A DNA stretch of 32,993 nt. It comes from JBQTJJ01 sp052387235 (GTDB lineage: Bacteria > Actinomycetota > Acidimicrobiia > Acidimicrobiales > GCA-2861595). The position numbers were made by a program, and so were the translations under genes. The stretch spans positions 1 through 32,993 of the forward strand of contig JBQTJJ010000123.1 in the NCBI GenBank assembly GCA_052387235.1. The letters are read 5' to 3'. How positions within the stretch are numbered: position 1 is the stretch's first letter; each line of letters opens with the position of its first letter. Positions 13,528 to 21,982 of the stretch are shown here, piece by piece. A model generated the notes under the pieces. That model had not been told where the DNA came from. It was given only the letters and a program-made list of their open reading frames with translations, and did not search any database.

Positions 13528-15747
13528 ATGACCACCGTCCTCGAACCCACCACCACGCTCGCGCCGGCCGCCGGCTCCGACACCGGTCTGCTGCGGCGCC
13601 CCACCGACCCCAAGGGCGTGTGGTCGTGGATCACCACCGTCGACCACAAGCGGATCGGGATCCTCTACGGGGTGACCGCCTTCGTGTTCTTCCTGCTGGG
13701 CGGGATCGAGGCCCTCCTCATCCGGCTGCAGCTGGCCAAGCCCAACGGCACCGTGCTCTCGGCCGACGCCTACAACCAGCTGTTCACCATGCACGGCACC
13801 ACCATGGTGTTCCTCGTGATCATGCCGATGTCGGCGGCCTTCTTCAACTACCTGGTGCCGCTGCAGATCGGCGCCCGCGACGTCGCCTTCCCCCGCCTGA
13901 ACGCCTTCAGCTACTGGCTGTTCCTGTTCGGCGGCATCTTCTTGTACTCCAGCTTCTTCCTCGGTGGCGCGCCCAACGGCGGCTGGTTCGGGTACGCCCC
14001 GAACACCAGCATCACCTTCTCGCCCGGGTACAACATCGACTTCTGGGTCTTCGGCCTGCAGATCCTCGGCATCGCGTCGACGGCCGGCGCCGTGAACCTG
14101 ATCGTCACCATGTTGAACATGCGCGCTCCCGGCATGACGCTGATGCGCATGCCGGTGTTCACCTGGATGACGCTGGTGTCGTCGTTCCTGATCCTGTTCG
14201 CCATGCCGGTCATCACGGTGGCGCTGTTCCTGCTGATGTTCGACCGCAACTTCGGGTCCAACTTCTTCAACCCGGCCGCCGGCGGCGACCCACTCCTGTG
14301 GCAGCACCTGTTCTGGCTGTTCGGCCACCCCGAGGTGTACATCCTCATCCTGCCGGCCATGGGCATGGTCTCGGAGATCCTTCCCGTGTTCGCCCGCAAG
14401 CCCCTGTTCGGCTACCCCGTCATCGTGTTCTCCGGCATCGCCATCGGCTTCATGGGCTGGGGCGTGTGGGTGCACCACATGTTCGCGGTGGGCCTCGGGC
14501 CGGTGGCGGTCTCGGCCTTCTCGATATCCACCATGTTCATCGCCGTCCCGACGGGGGTGAAGATCTTCAACTGGCTCGGGACGGTGTGGAAGGGATCGAT
14601 CAAGCTCACCACCCCGATGCTGTTCGCCTTGGGGTTCGTGGCCATGTTCACCATCGGCGGCCTGTCCGGCGTCACCCACTCGGTCTCGCCCCACGACCGC
14701 CAGCAGACCGACACCTACTACGTGGTGGCCCACTTCCACTACGTGCTGTTCGGCGGCGCCCTGTTCGGGATCATGGGCGGCATCTACTACTGGTGGCCCA
14801 AGATCTTCGGCTACATGCTCGACGAGCGGCGGGGCAAGCTGAACTTCTGGACCTGGCTGATCGGCTTCAACCTGGCCTTCGCCCCCATGCACCTGCTGGG
14901 CCTGCAGGGGATGCCCCGCCGGATCTACACCTACGACGACAGCCTGGGCCTCAACTTCTTGAACATGCTGTCCACCATCGGCGCCTTCGTCATCGCCTTC
15001 TCCACGATGGTGTTCATCTACAACGTCTGGTACTCCAGCAAGGTCAAGCGGGTCGTGGCCCCCGCCGACCCGTGGGACGCACGGACCCTCGAGTGGGCCA
15101 CCTCGTCGCCCCCGCCCGCCTACAACTTCGCGGTCGAGCCCCACGTCCACGCCGTGGACACGTTCTGGCACGACAAGTACACCGAGGACGACGAGGGCAG
15201 GCTGGTGCGCATCGACGGCGCCGCGCCGCCGGCGCCGCCCGGGCTGGTGGCACTCGAGCAGGCCGGCGGCAACGGCTCGCAGGCCGACGACGGGGCCCCG
15301 GCCCCGGTGGTCGTGAACGGGTACACCCTCACCGACGACGACATGCACGACGCCCACATGATGGGCATCCACATGCCGTCGCCCAGCTACTACCCCATCC
15401 TGGCCGCCCTCTCGATCCCCGTGATCTCGTACGGGATGCTCTACGGGCGCAGCTCGGGCAGCAACTACGCGGTCGCCGTCGTCGGCGCCATCATGCTGTT
15501 CGCCTCGATCTACGCGTGGGGCATGGAGCCCTCGGCCGAGCCCGCGGAGCACCACGACGACCACGGCGGCGAGGAGCACGAGCCGGCGCTGGTGGGCGGG
15601 CCCGCCGCCCTCGAGGCCGGCGACGGCGCTGCGGATGCGTCCGCCGACACGACCGCCGACACGACCGCCGACACGACCGCCGGCGCGGGCGATGCCGGTA
15701 CGGAACCGGGCGGAGACGACGCCGGCGACGGCAAGGAAGAGGGCTGA
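13528..15747 (+). CDS. ctaD: cytochrome c oxidase subunit I (caa3), extended C-terminus
   Basis: The catalytic subunit: reduces oxygen to water at heme a3-CuB and pumps protons. All key residues are present: heme a His89 and His404, heme a3 His402 (A-H-F-H-Y), CuB His267 (G-H-P-E-V-Y) and His316-His317, cross-linked Tyr271, Glu269, D-channel Asp118, K-channel Lys345. This is an A-type heme-copper oxidase. At 739 aa it is much longer than a usual subunit I (about 550). The tail carries two more predicted helices (about 620-640 and 647-665, beginning P-S-P-S-Y-Y-P-I), which look like a fused small subunit, then an acidic, His-rich, low-complexity end with a D-T-T-A repeat. GGAG lies 7-8 bases before the ATG. 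Its stop overlaps ctaE by one base. Confidence 0.96.
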   Translation: MTTVLEPTTTLAPAAGSDTGLLRRPTDPKGVWSWITTVDHKRIGILYGVTAFVFFLLGGIEALLIRLQLAKPNGTVLSADAYNQLFTMHGTTMVFLVIMPMSAAFFNYLVPLQIGARDVAFPRLNAFSYWLFLFGGIFLYSSFFLGGAPNGGWFGYAPNTSITFSPGYNIDFWVFGLQILGIASTAGAVNLIVTMLNMRAPGMTLMRMPVFTWMTLVSSFLILFAMPVITVALFLLMFDRNFGSNFFNPAAGGDPLLWQHLFWLFGHPEVYILILPAMGMVSEILPVFARKPLFGYPVIVFSGIAIGFMGWGVWVHHMFAVGLGPVAVSAFSISTMFIAVPTGVKIFNWLGTVWKGSIKLTTPMLFALGFVAMFTIGGLSGVTHSVSPHDRQQTDTYYVVAHFHYVLFGGALFGIMGGIYYWWPKIFGYMLDERRGKLNFWTWLIGFNLAFAPMHLLGLQGMPRRIYTYDDSLGLNFLNMLSTIGAFVIAFSTMVFIYNVWYSSKVKRVVAPADPWDARTLEWATSSPPPAYNFAVEPHVHAVDTFWHDKYTEDDEGRLVRIDGAAPPAPPGLVALEQAGGNGSQADDGAPAPVVVNGYTLTDDDMHDAHMMGIHMPSPSYYPILAALSIPVISYGMLYGRSSGSNYAVAVVGAIMLFASIYAWGMEPSAEPAEHHDDHGGEEHEPALVGGPAALEAGDGAADASADTTADTTADTTAGAGDAGTEPGGDDAGDGKEEG
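15643..15678 (+). repeat. 12-bp tandem repeat x3 in the ctaD tail
   Basis: GCCGACACGACC is repeated three times exactly (15643, 15655, 15667), coding for A-D-T-T three times in the low-complexity cytoplasmic tail of CtaD. Probably length-variable between strains. Confidence 0.9.
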
Positions 15748-16385
15748 TGGCCACCGCCGACGTCGCCACCGTGGCCACCGAGCCGCCCGCCCACGGCGGC
15801 GGCCACGGGGGCCACGGTCACGTCACCAACACCGGGCTGTCGAACGAGAAGCTCGCCATGTGGACCTTCCTCGGGTCCGAGTGCCTGCTGTTCGGGGCCC
15901 TGATCTCCACGTACTTCCTGTACCGGGGCCGCAGCCGCACCGGCCCCACGCCCGAGGACATCTACGACATCCCCTACACCTCGGTGAGCTCGTTCGTGCT
16001 CCTCATGAGCTCGCTCACCATGGTGCTGGCCCTGGCCGCCATCCAGCGGGGCGACGGGCGCCGGCTGCGGGTCTGGCTCATGGCGACCGCCCTGCTCGGC
16101 GCCAGCTTCATCGCCGGCCAGGTCTACGAGTTCACCTCCTTCATCCGGGAGGGGCTCACCATCAAGACCAACCTGTTCGGCAGCAGCTTCTTCGTCCTCA
16201 CCGGCTTCCACGGCGTGCACGTGACCCTCGGCATCATCATGCTCCTGTCCCTCTGGAACCTGTCGCTTCGGGGCAAGCTCGGGCAGGAGAAGTCGGAGGT
16301 CGTCGAGATCGCCGGGCTGTACTGGCACTTCGTGGACGTGGTGTGGATCGTCATCTTCACCGTCATCTACCTGATCCCGTCGTAG
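15747..16385 (+). CDS. ctaE: cytochrome c oxidase subunit III
   Basis: A 212-aa, five-helix subunit III of the bacterial type lacking the first two helices. Conserved features are intact: Glu45 in G-S-E-C-L-L-F-G, T-G-F-H-G-V-H-V (His155, His158), and the final Y-W-H-F-V-D-V-V-W helix (His194, Asp197). A short His/Gly-rich segment (about 16-25) precedes the first helix and may bind metal or be a simple linker. It stabilises subunit I and its proton supply. ATG at 15747 overlaps the ctaD stop (TGATG). A longer frame from 13620 runs antisense to nothing but in another frame of ctaD and is not real. Confidence 0.94.
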   Translation: MATADVATVATEPPAHGGGHGGHGHVTNTGLSNEKLAMWTFLGSECLLFGALISTYFLYRGRSRTGPTPEDIYDIPYTSVSSFVLLMSSLTMVLALAAIQRGDGRRLRVWLMATALLGASFIAGQVYEFTSFIREGLTIKTNLFGSSFFVLTGFHGVHVTLGIIMLLSLWNLSLRGKLGQEKSEVVEIAGLYWHFVDVVWIVIFTVIYLIPS

Positions 16386-16401
16386 GGAGAGGAGGCGAGC
16401 G

Positions 16402-16755
16402 ATGAGCAGCAGCGCCGTCGACCAGGCCGACCACCAGGTCGAGCCGGCAGGTGACCACGGCGACCACGGCGACCACGGCGGTCACCCCAGCGAGGCCAAG
16501 TACATCAAGATCGCCCTGATCCTCGGCGTGATCACGGCGGTGGAGGTGCTCCTCTACTACTACAGCTTCTCGAACGAGGCGGCCAACAACGGCGTCCTGA
16601 TGGTGCTGGCAGGGGCCAAGTTCGTCATCGTCGCCGCCTACTTCATGCACCTCAAGTTCGACAACAAGATCCTGCGCCGGCTCTTCATCACCGGGTTCGT
16701 CCTGGCCTCCTTCTGCTACGTGGCCTACCTGCTCACCCTCGGCGTCTTCCTCTGA
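16402..16755 (+). CDS. cytochrome c oxidase subunit IV family protein
   Basis: A 117-aa protein with a His/Asp/Gly-rich N-terminal tail (D-H-G-D-H-G-D-H-G-G-H) and three predicted helices (about 36-55, 64-82, 90-113). The pattern E-A-K-Y-I-K-I-A-L-I-L-G-x-I-T-A-V-E-V and A-K-F-V-I-V-A-A-Y-F-M-H-L-K-F matches the bacterial oxidase subunit IV (CoxD/CtaF-like) family, a small structural subunit. A strong GGAGAGGAGG ribosome binding site ends 6 bases before the ATG. It follows ctaE by 16 bases and overlaps the ctaG start by one base, so it belongs to the oxidase operon. Confidence 0.88.
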   Translation: MSSSAVDQADHQVEPAGDHGDHGDHGGHPSEAKYIKIALILGVITAVEVLLYYYSFSNEAANNGVLMVLAGAKFVIVAAYFMHLKFDNKILRRLFITGFVLASFCYVAYLLTLGVFL

Positions 16756-17657
16756 TGCTGCTGGCCCACGCCGGCGTCTCGGGGTGGGAGTGGCACGCCC
16801 ACCCGGACGTGTGGGCCATGGTGGCCGTCCTGGCCGGTGGCTACTGGTGGGCCCTGGCGCGCCTCGGCCCCCGCAGCGTGGCGGCGGGGGAGCGGGTGGC
16901 CACCCGCCGCCAGATCGGGACCTTCTGCGCCGGACTGGTGGCGCTCTGGCTCCACGCCGACTGGCCCGTCCACGACATCGGCGAGCACTACCTGTTCAGC
17001 GTGCACATGGTGCAGCACATTGGCTTCTCCCTCATCGCCGCCCCGCTCCTGCTGCTGGGCCTGCCGGTGTGGCTCGTGCGCCGCATGGTGCGGGCCCGGC
17101 CCGTCCACTTCCTGGTGAGCCGCCTGGCCCGGCCGCTGGCCGCGGCCGTGGTCTTCAACGTCGTCACCGTGCTCTCGCACTGGCCCGTGATGGTGGACGC
17201 CTCGCTGCGCAACCACGCCGTGCACTTCGCCGTGCACGTGGTCATCTTCACCAGCGCCGTCCTCATGTGGTTCCCGGTGCTCAACCGGGTGCCCGAGCTG
17301 CCCCGCATGCGGTCCGAGGCGGCCCGGATGGTCTACATCTTCCTGCAGTCGGTCATACCCACCATCCCGGCCTCGTTCCTCACCTTCGCCGACGGCGTGC
17401 TGTACGACTTCTACGCGGAGGCGCCGCGGCCGTTCGCCATCTCGGCCGTGGAGGACCAGCGGGTGGCAGGCGCCCTCATGAAGATCTACGCCGGCCTGCT
17501 GCTGTGGTCGGTGATCGTGGTCATCTTCTTCCGCTGGTACGACCGGGACCAGAACGAGTCCAGGGCCGGCGTGCTCACCTGGGACCAGGTGGAGCGGGAG
17601 CTGGCCCGCACCGAGCCGGCGCCGGCCGAGCCCGCCGCCCCCACCGCGGGGCCGTGA
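16755..17657 (+). CDS. ctaG: cytochrome c oxidase assembly protein CtaG (caa3 type)
   Basis: A 300-aa membrane protein of the caa3_CtaG family with about seven helices. Seen: W-H-A-H-P-D near the N-terminus, D-W-P-V-H-D-I-G-E-H-Y-L-F-S-V-H-M-V-Q-H, L-S-H-W-P-V-M-V, H-x-x-x-H-V-V-I-F-T-S-A, and P-x-L-P-R-M-R-S-E-A-A-R-M-V-Y. The conserved His residues in membrane helices suit copper or heme handling. In Bacillus the family is needed for caa3 oxidase formation, and CuB insertion is the usual proposal. ATG at 16755 overlaps the previous stop. The Pro/Ala-rich C-terminus overlaps the next gene by 4 bases. Confidence 0.9.
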   Translation: MLLAHAGVSGWEWHAHPDVWAMVAVLAGGYWWALARLGPRSVAAGERVATRRQIGTFCAGLVALWLHADWPVHDIGEHYLFSVHMVQHIGFSLIAAPLLLLGLPVWLVRRMVRARPVHFLVSRLARPLAAAVVFNVVTVLSHWPVMVDASLRNHAVHFAVHVVIFTSAVLMWFPVLNRVPELPRMRSEAARMVYIFLQSVIPTIPASFLTFADGVLYDFYAEAPRPFAISAVEDQRVAGALMKIYAGLLLWSVIVVIFFRWYDRDQNESRAGVLTWDQVERELARTEPAPAEPAAPTAGP

Positions 17658-18163
17658 CGGGGGGCCGGCGCCTGGCCCTCGCCGGCGCCGGCGCGGTGGC
17701 GGCCGTGCTGGTCGCGGTCGTGGCCCTGCGCCCGGCCGGCGACGCCGGGCCGCCCGCCGGTGCCGCCCCGCCGATCGAGGCCACCTCTCTGGAAGGGAAG
17801 CCGGTGTCCCTGGCCGACTACCGGGGCCGGCCCGTGCTGGTGAACTTCTGGGCGTCGTGGTGCGTGCCGTGCCGCAAGGAGTTCCCGCTGTTCAAGAAGG
17901 TGCACGACGGCGGTGTGGCCGTGCTCGGGGTCGTGTTCCAGGACACGGCCGGTGCGGCGGCGGCGTTCATGGAGGAGCAGGGGGCGACCTGGCCCGCCCT
18001 CGTCGATCCCGGGAGCCGCATCGCCGCCGCCTACGGCGTGGGCTTCCGCCCCGGCCTCCCGGTGACCGTGGCCGTCGACCGCCGCGGGGTGCTGGTCGAC
18101 CGCCACGTGGGCGAGGCCCGCCAGGAGGACCTCGACCGCCTGGTGGCCGCCGCCTCCGACTGA
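17654..18163 (+). CDS. second TlpA/ResA-like thioredoxin
   Basis: A 169-aa protein with an N-terminal membrane anchor (about 6-26) and a thioredoxin fold outside. L-V-N-F-W-A-S-W-C-V-P-C-R-K-E-F-P is the standard ResA/CcmG-like active site; the cis-Pro segment is G-L-P-V-T. GTG at 17654 overlaps the ctaG stop (GTGA), giving a natural start with the signal anchor complete. It is the last gene of the operon; 104 bases separate it from the DUF427 gene, which has its own -10 box. Possible targets are the CtaC heme-binding cysteines or the CuA cysteines. How the work is divided between this and the other thioredoxin (11867-12472) is not clear. Confidence 0.88.
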   Translation: MTGGRRLALAGAGAVAAVLVAVVALRPAGDAGPPAGAAPPIEATSLEGKPVSLADYRGRPVLVNFWASWCVPCRKEFPLFKKVHDGGVAVLGVVFQDTAGAAAAFMEEQGATWPALVDPGSRIAAAYGVGFRPGLPVTVAVDRRGVLVDRHVGEARQEDLDRLVAAASD

Positions 18164-18253
18164 CCGCTCGGTTGCCGCGGTCCGACCCGGGCCGGCGCCG
18201 CGGTCCGACACCGCGGCCGGTGCCCGCCGCCGGCGCCTGCACGAGGGCGACCG

Positions 18254-18259
18254 TAGGAT
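18254..18259 (+). promoter_or_regulatory. -10 box (leaderless) of the DUF427 gene
   Basis: TAGGAT is followed by 8 bases and then ATG at 18268. No separate ribosome binding site is present. Confidence 0.45.
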
Positions 18260-18267
18260 CAGGTGCC

Positions 18268-18768
18268 ATGCTTCCCCGGCCGCAGCCCCTACCCGCCGGC
18301 CCGGGGCAGGAGTCGGTCTGGGACTACCCCCGGCCGCCCCGGGTCGAGTCCCGCACCGACCAGGTGGAGGTGATCTTCGCGGCGGAGACCATCGCCGTCA
18401 CCCTCGCCTCCAAGCGGGTGCTGGAGACCAGCCACCCCCCCGTGTACTACCTGCCCCCCGACAGCATCATCCCGGGCTGCGTGGAGCCCAGCGGCCGGAC
18501 CAGCCGGTGCGAGTTCAAGGGCACGGCCTCCTACCTGACGGTGGTGCACAAGGGCCAGCGGTCGGTGGACGCGGCGTGGACGTACCTCGACCCGCGGCCC
18601 GGCTACGAGGAGCTGGCCGGGTACGTGGCCTTCTACCCGGCCAGGGTGGAGCTGTGCCTGGTGGGGCTGGAGCCGGTGTCCCCCCAGGCCGGCGGCTTCT
18701 ACGGGGGCTGGATCACCTCGGGCATCGTGGGCCCGTTCAAGGGCGAGCCGGGCACCGAGGGCTGGTAG
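18268..18768 (+). CDS. DUF427 domain protein
   Basis: A 166-aa soluble protein of the DUF427 family, widespread in Actinobacteria and of unknown biochemical role. The family core is visible: V-E-V-I-F-A-A-E-T-I-A near 33-43, L-E-T-S-H-P-P-V-Y-Y-L-P-P-D (about 52-65), R-C-E-F-K-G-T-A-S-Y (about 81-90), then A-W-T-Y-L-D-P-R-P-G-Y-E-E-L-A-G-Y-V-A-F-Y. These aromatic- and Pro-rich blocks are typical. The C-terminal Y-G-G-W-I-T segment is also common in the family. It sits between the oxidase operon and the convergent ABC gene with its own promoter-like box, and nothing in the context gives a function. Confidence 0.82.
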   Translation: MLPRPQPLPAGPGQESVWDYPRPPRVESRTDQVEVIFAAETIAVTLASKRVLETSHPPVYYLPPDSIIPGCVEPSGRTSRCEFKGTASYLTVVHKGQRSVDAAWTYLDPRPGYEELAGYVAFYPARVELCLVGLEPVSPQAGGFYGGWITSGIVGPFKGEPGTEGW

Positions 18769-18807
18769 CCGGCTGCTCCCGGCGCAGGGGCGGGGCGCCG
18801 CCGGCCG

Positions 18808-20661
18808 CTACTCCCAGCGGAAGGTGACGGCGGCCAGCGCCGGCGCCACCACCGCCCACGCGCCGAGCACCACCCACGACCGGCCCGGCACCGACGCGCC
18901 GGCGGCCAGGGCTCCGTGGAGCGCGTCCGACAGGGCGGCGGCGGGCAGGGCCCGGGCCACGGCCCGCAGGCCGCCGGGAAGCTCCTCGAGCGGCACCACC
19001 ATCCCGCCCAGCAGCAGGAGCACGAGGTAGAGGCCGTTGGCGGCGGCCAGCGTGGTCATCGCCGGCAGCGAGCCGGCCAGCAGGAGGCCGGCGCCGGCGA
19101 AGCCGACGGTGGCCAGGAGCACGGCCAGCACGGCCAGGCCGGCGTCGCCCTCCGGCCGCCAGCCCAGCACCAGCGCCACCGGCGCCAGGACGGCCACCTG
19201 CACGGCCAGGACGGCCAGGACGGCGGCCGTCTTGGCCGCCAGCAGCTCGCCCCGGCGCAGGGGGGTGGTGCCCAGCCGCTTCAGGACCAGGTACTCACGC
19301 TCGAACCCGGTGGCGATGGCCAGGCCCACCATCGCCGTCGACATCACGGCCAGGGCCAGGATGCCCGGCGCCAGGAAGTCCACGGGGTCGTCGGTGCCCG
19401 TGGGCAGGACGTCGACGAGGCTGAAGAACACCAGCAGCAGCACCGGGATCCCGAGCGCCAGCAGCAGCGACTCACCCCGCCGCAGGGTCATGGCCACCTC
19501 GGCCCTGGTCTGCGCCGCCAGGCGGGCCCCCCGCCGCCCCGGCGGGCGGGCCGGCGCCGCCGGCTCCCCCGGCTCCCCCGGCCCACCGTGGTCCGCCCGA
19601 TCGGAGCGGTCTGCGCCCGGCGCCGGCGCCAGGACGTCGGGCGTCCCCCCCGGCCCGGAGCTCTGCGCCGGTTCCGAGCGGTAGGCGCCCGTCTCCGGCG
19701 CGGCAGCGGGCGGTACCCCGTCCGCCGGCGCCGGCCCGGCCTCCCTCCCGGCCCGTGCCTCGGCGCCGGTGAGGGTGAGGAAGACCTCCTCCAGGGTCCG
19801 CCGCCCGGTGCGCAGCTCGCCCAGGTCGAGGTCCCGCTCGGCCAGCCAGGCCGTGAGCAAGGCGAGCACGGCCGGCCTCGGCTCGGTGTCGGCCAGGTAC
19901 TCCCCGGGCCGCTCCTCGGTGACGGCCACCCCGCCCAGGGCGGCACCCAGGCCGGCCGTGTCGAGCCCGGGCGCCGCCGCGAACCGGACCCGCCGGCGCT
20001 CGTCGGCCGCCATGAGCTGGGCCGGGGTGCCGGTGGCCACCATCCGGCCGCCGTCGACGATCACCACCCGGTCGGCCAGGCGCTCGGCCTCGTCCAGCTC
20101 GTGGGTGGCCAGCAGCACGCAGGCGCCCCGCCGGCGCAGGTCGTCGACGACGGCCCGGATGGCGATGCGGCCGGCGGGGTCGACGCCGGCCGTGGGCTCG
20201 TCGAGGAAGGCCACCGCCGGCCGCCCCACCAGCGCCAGCGCCAGCGACAGCCGCTGCTGCTCGCCGCCCGACAGCCGGCGCCACCGGGTCCGGGCCACCG
20301 CGGTGAGCCCCACCCGCTCCAGGAGGGCCTCGGGATCCTCGGGGCCGGCGTGGTAGGAGGCGAACAGGCGCAGCGCGTCGAGGGCGCCCAGGGCCGGGTA
20401 CACGCCGCCGCGCTGCAGCATCACCCCCAGCGAGGGCGCCAGCCGGGCCCGGTCGGCGACGGGGTCGAGGCCCAGCACCCGCACCGATCCGCCCGCGGGC
20501 CGGCGGTACCCCTCGAGCGCCTCCACCGTCGACGTCTTGCCGGCGCCGTTGGGCCCGAGCAGGGCCACCACCTCGCCGGCCGAGGCCCGCAACGACAGGC
20601 CGTCCACCGCCACCAGCTCGCCGTAGCGGACGACCAGGTCGGATACCTCGACGGCCGCCAT
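18808..20661 (-). CDS. ABC transporter: ATPase fused to ABC-2 type permease
   Basis: A 617-aa fusion. Residues 1-310 are an ABC ATPase of the CcmA/drug-export class: Walker A G-P-N-G-A-G-K-T (36-43), signature L-S-G-G-E-Q-Q, Walker B A-V-A-F-L-D-E-P-T-A-G-V-D-P, switch His in A-T-H-E-L-D-E-A-E. A Pro/Gly/Ala-rich linker (about 315-375) precedes an ABC-2 permease with about six helices (about 390-615), including F-E-R-E-Y-L-V-L-K-R-L-G-T-T-P-L-R, a typical ABC-2 segment. ATPase and permease are often separate genes, so one polypeptide may form a homodimer exporter. Substrate unknown; antibiotic or lipid export are typical for the class. ATG at 20661 has TAGCGT 8 bases upstream; the frame continues to 21057 but that part lies antisense to serS. 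Confidence 0.88.
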   Translation of the reverse strand: MAAVEVSDLVVRYGELVAVDGLSLRASAGEVVALLGPNGAGKTSTVEALEGYRRPAGGSVRVLGLDPVADRARLAPSLGVMLQRGGVYPALGALDALRLFASYHAGPEDPEALLERVGLTAVARTRWRRLSGGEQQRLSLALALVGRPAVAFLDEPTAGVDPAGRIAIRAVVDDLRRRGACVLLATHELDEAERLADRVVIVDGGRMVATGTPAQLMAADERRRVRFAAAPGLDTAGLGAALGGVAVTEERPGEYLADTEPRPAVLALLTAWLAERDLDLGELRTGRRTLEEVFLTLTGAEARAGREAGPAPADGVPPAAAPETGAYRSEPAQSSGPGGTPDVLAPAPGADRSDRADHGGPGEPGEPAAPARPPGRRGARLAAQTRAEVAMTLRRGESLLLALGIPVLLLVFFSLVDVLPTGTDDPVDFLAPGILALAVMSTAMVGLAIATGFEREYLVLKRLGTTPLRRGELLAAKTAAVLAVLAVQVAVLAPVALVLGWRPEGDAGLAVLAVLLATVGFAGAGLLLAGSLPAMTTLAAANGLYLVLLLLGGMVVPLEELPGGLRAVARALPAAALSDALHGALAAGASVPGRSWVVLGAWAVVAPALAAVTFRWE

Positions 20662-20669
20662 GGCGGGGC

Positions 20670-20679
20670 ACGCTACCGT
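20670..20679. promoter_or_regulatory. overlapping divergent -10 boxes, ABC fusion and serS
   Basis: The 10 bases ACGCTACCGT hold TAGCGT on the minus strand (20675-20670, 8 bases before ATG 20661) and TACCGT on the plus strand (20674-20679, 10 bases before ATG 20690). The boxes share two bases, so the two promoters should exclude each other. Confidence 0.45.
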
Positions 20680-20689
20680 TCGCCTCGTC

Positions 20690-21982
20690 ATGATCGACGT
20701 TCGCCGGCTGCGCACCGAACCGGACCTCGTCAAGGCCGCGCTGGCCCGCAAGGGAGTGGCCGCCGAGGACGTCGACCGGGCCGTCGAGCTCGACGGGCGC
20801 CTCCGGGAGCTGGCCGGCCGCCGCGACGTCCTGCGCTCCAAGGTGAACGCGCTCTCGCAGGACGTGGGCCGGGCCCGCAAGGCGGGCGACACCGCCGGCG
20901 CCGAGGGCCTGATGGCCGAGAGCCGGGCCCTGGGCGAGGAGGAGCGGGGCGTGGCGGCCGAGGCCGAGACGGTGGAGGCCGCCCTGCGCGACCTGCTGCT
21001 GCGCATCCCGAACCTGCCGGCGCCCGAGGCCCCCGACGGCGCCTCGGCCGACGACAACCCCGTCCTGCGGGTGGAGGGCTACGACCCCGACGGCTACCAG
21101 GCCCACCAGCGGGTGCCCCACTGGGAGATCGGGGCCGAGCTCGGGATCCTCGACCTGGAGCGGGGCGCCAAGGTGTCGGGGTCGATGTTCGTGGTGTACC
21201 GGGGCGCCGGCGCCACCCTGGTCCGGGCCCTGTGCCAGCTCGGCCTCGACCACAACGCCGACGCCTTCGAGGAGATCCGCCCGCCCACGCTGGTGCGGAC
21301 CGACACGCTCACCGCCACCGGCCAGCTGCCCAAGTTCGCCGACGAGGCCTACCACCTGGAGCGCGACGACCTGTGGGCCATCCCCACCGCCGAGGTGCCG
21401 CTCACCTCGCTCGGGCGCGACGAGGTCTTCCCGGAGTCGGCCCTGCCCGTGCGCCTCATGGCCCACACGACCTGCTACCGCCGCGAGGCGGGCTCGGCCG
21501 GGCGCGACACCCGCGGCCTGCTGCGGGTGCACGAGTTCGACAAGGTGGAGATCCTCGCCTTCACCACCGCCGAGCAGGCGGCCGAGGTGCACGCCGACCT
21601 GCTGGCCCGGGCCGAGGGCGTGCTCCGCAAGCTGGGCCTGGCCTACCGGGTGGTGGAGATCTGCACCGGCGATCTCGGCCAGTCCCACGCCCGGGCCTTC
21701 GACGTCGAGGTGTACTCGCCCGGTGTCGACCAGTGGCTCGAGGTGTCGTCGGTGTCGTGGTTCAGCGACTACCAGGCCCGCCGGGCCAACATCCGCTACC
21801 GCCCGGCCGAGGGCAGGGGCACGGCCCTGGTGCACACCCTCAACGGCTCGGCCCTGGCCGTGCCCCGGGTGTGGGCGGCGGTGGTCGAGACGGGCCGCCA
21901 GCCCGACGGCTCGGTGCGCCTACCCGACGTGCTGGCGCCCTACCTGCGGGGCCAGCAGCTGATCACCGCCCCGTCCGGGTGA
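20690..21982 (+). CDS. serS: seryl-tRNA synthetase
   Basis: Class II aminoacyl-tRNA synthetase charging tRNA-Ser, 430 aa, normal length. N-terminus M-I-D-V-R-R-L-R-T-E-P-D-L-V-K-A-A-L and the long helical coiled arm (about 25-105) that grips tRNA-Ser are present. The catalytic domain has P-H-W-E-I-G, T-A-E-V-P-L-T, motif 2 C-Y-R-R-E-A-G-S-A-G-R-D-T-R-G-L-L-R-V-H, F-D-K-V-E, and motif 3 N-G-S-A-L-A-V-P-R-V-W-A-A-V-V-E. The usual motif 3 ends in a charged Asn/Tyr-rich helix; here it is shorter. ATG at 20690 matches family starts; an in-frame ATG at 20660 would add ten residues across the promoter. The stop overlaps the YibE/F gene by 4 bases. Confidence 0.95.
   Translation: MIDVRRLRTEPDLVKAALARKGVAAEDVDRAVELDGRLRELAGRRDVLRSKVNALSQDVGRARKAGDTAGAEGLMAESRALGEEERGVAAEAETVEAALRDLLLRIPNLPAPEAPDGASADDNPVLRVEGYDPDGYQAHQRVPHWEIGAELGILDLERGAKVSGSMFVVYRGAGATLVRALCQLGLDHNADAFEEIRPPTLVRTDTLTATGQLPKFADEAYHLERDDLWAIPTAEVPLTSLGRDEVFPESALPVRLMAHTTCYRREAGSAGRDTRGLLRVHEFDKVEILAFTTAEQAAEVHADLLARAEGVLRKLGLAYRVVEICTGDLGQSHARAFDVEVYSPGVDQWLEVSSVSWFSDYQARRANIRYRPAEGRGTALVHTLNGSALAVPRVWAAVVETGRQPDGSVRLPDVLAPYLRGQQLITAPSG

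Noticed and set aside
18769..18807. Hairpin between the DUF427 gene and the ABC fusion gene
   Set aside because: Only imperfect GC pairing, no better than chance here, unlike the three perfect hairpins.
18916..21978. Very long open frame on the plus strand, antisense to the ABC fusion and out of frame with serS
   Set aside because: Low-complexity Arg/Gly/Pro composition with no motifs; GC-rich DNA leaves long frames open by chance. Only the part from 21979 (YibE/F) is real.
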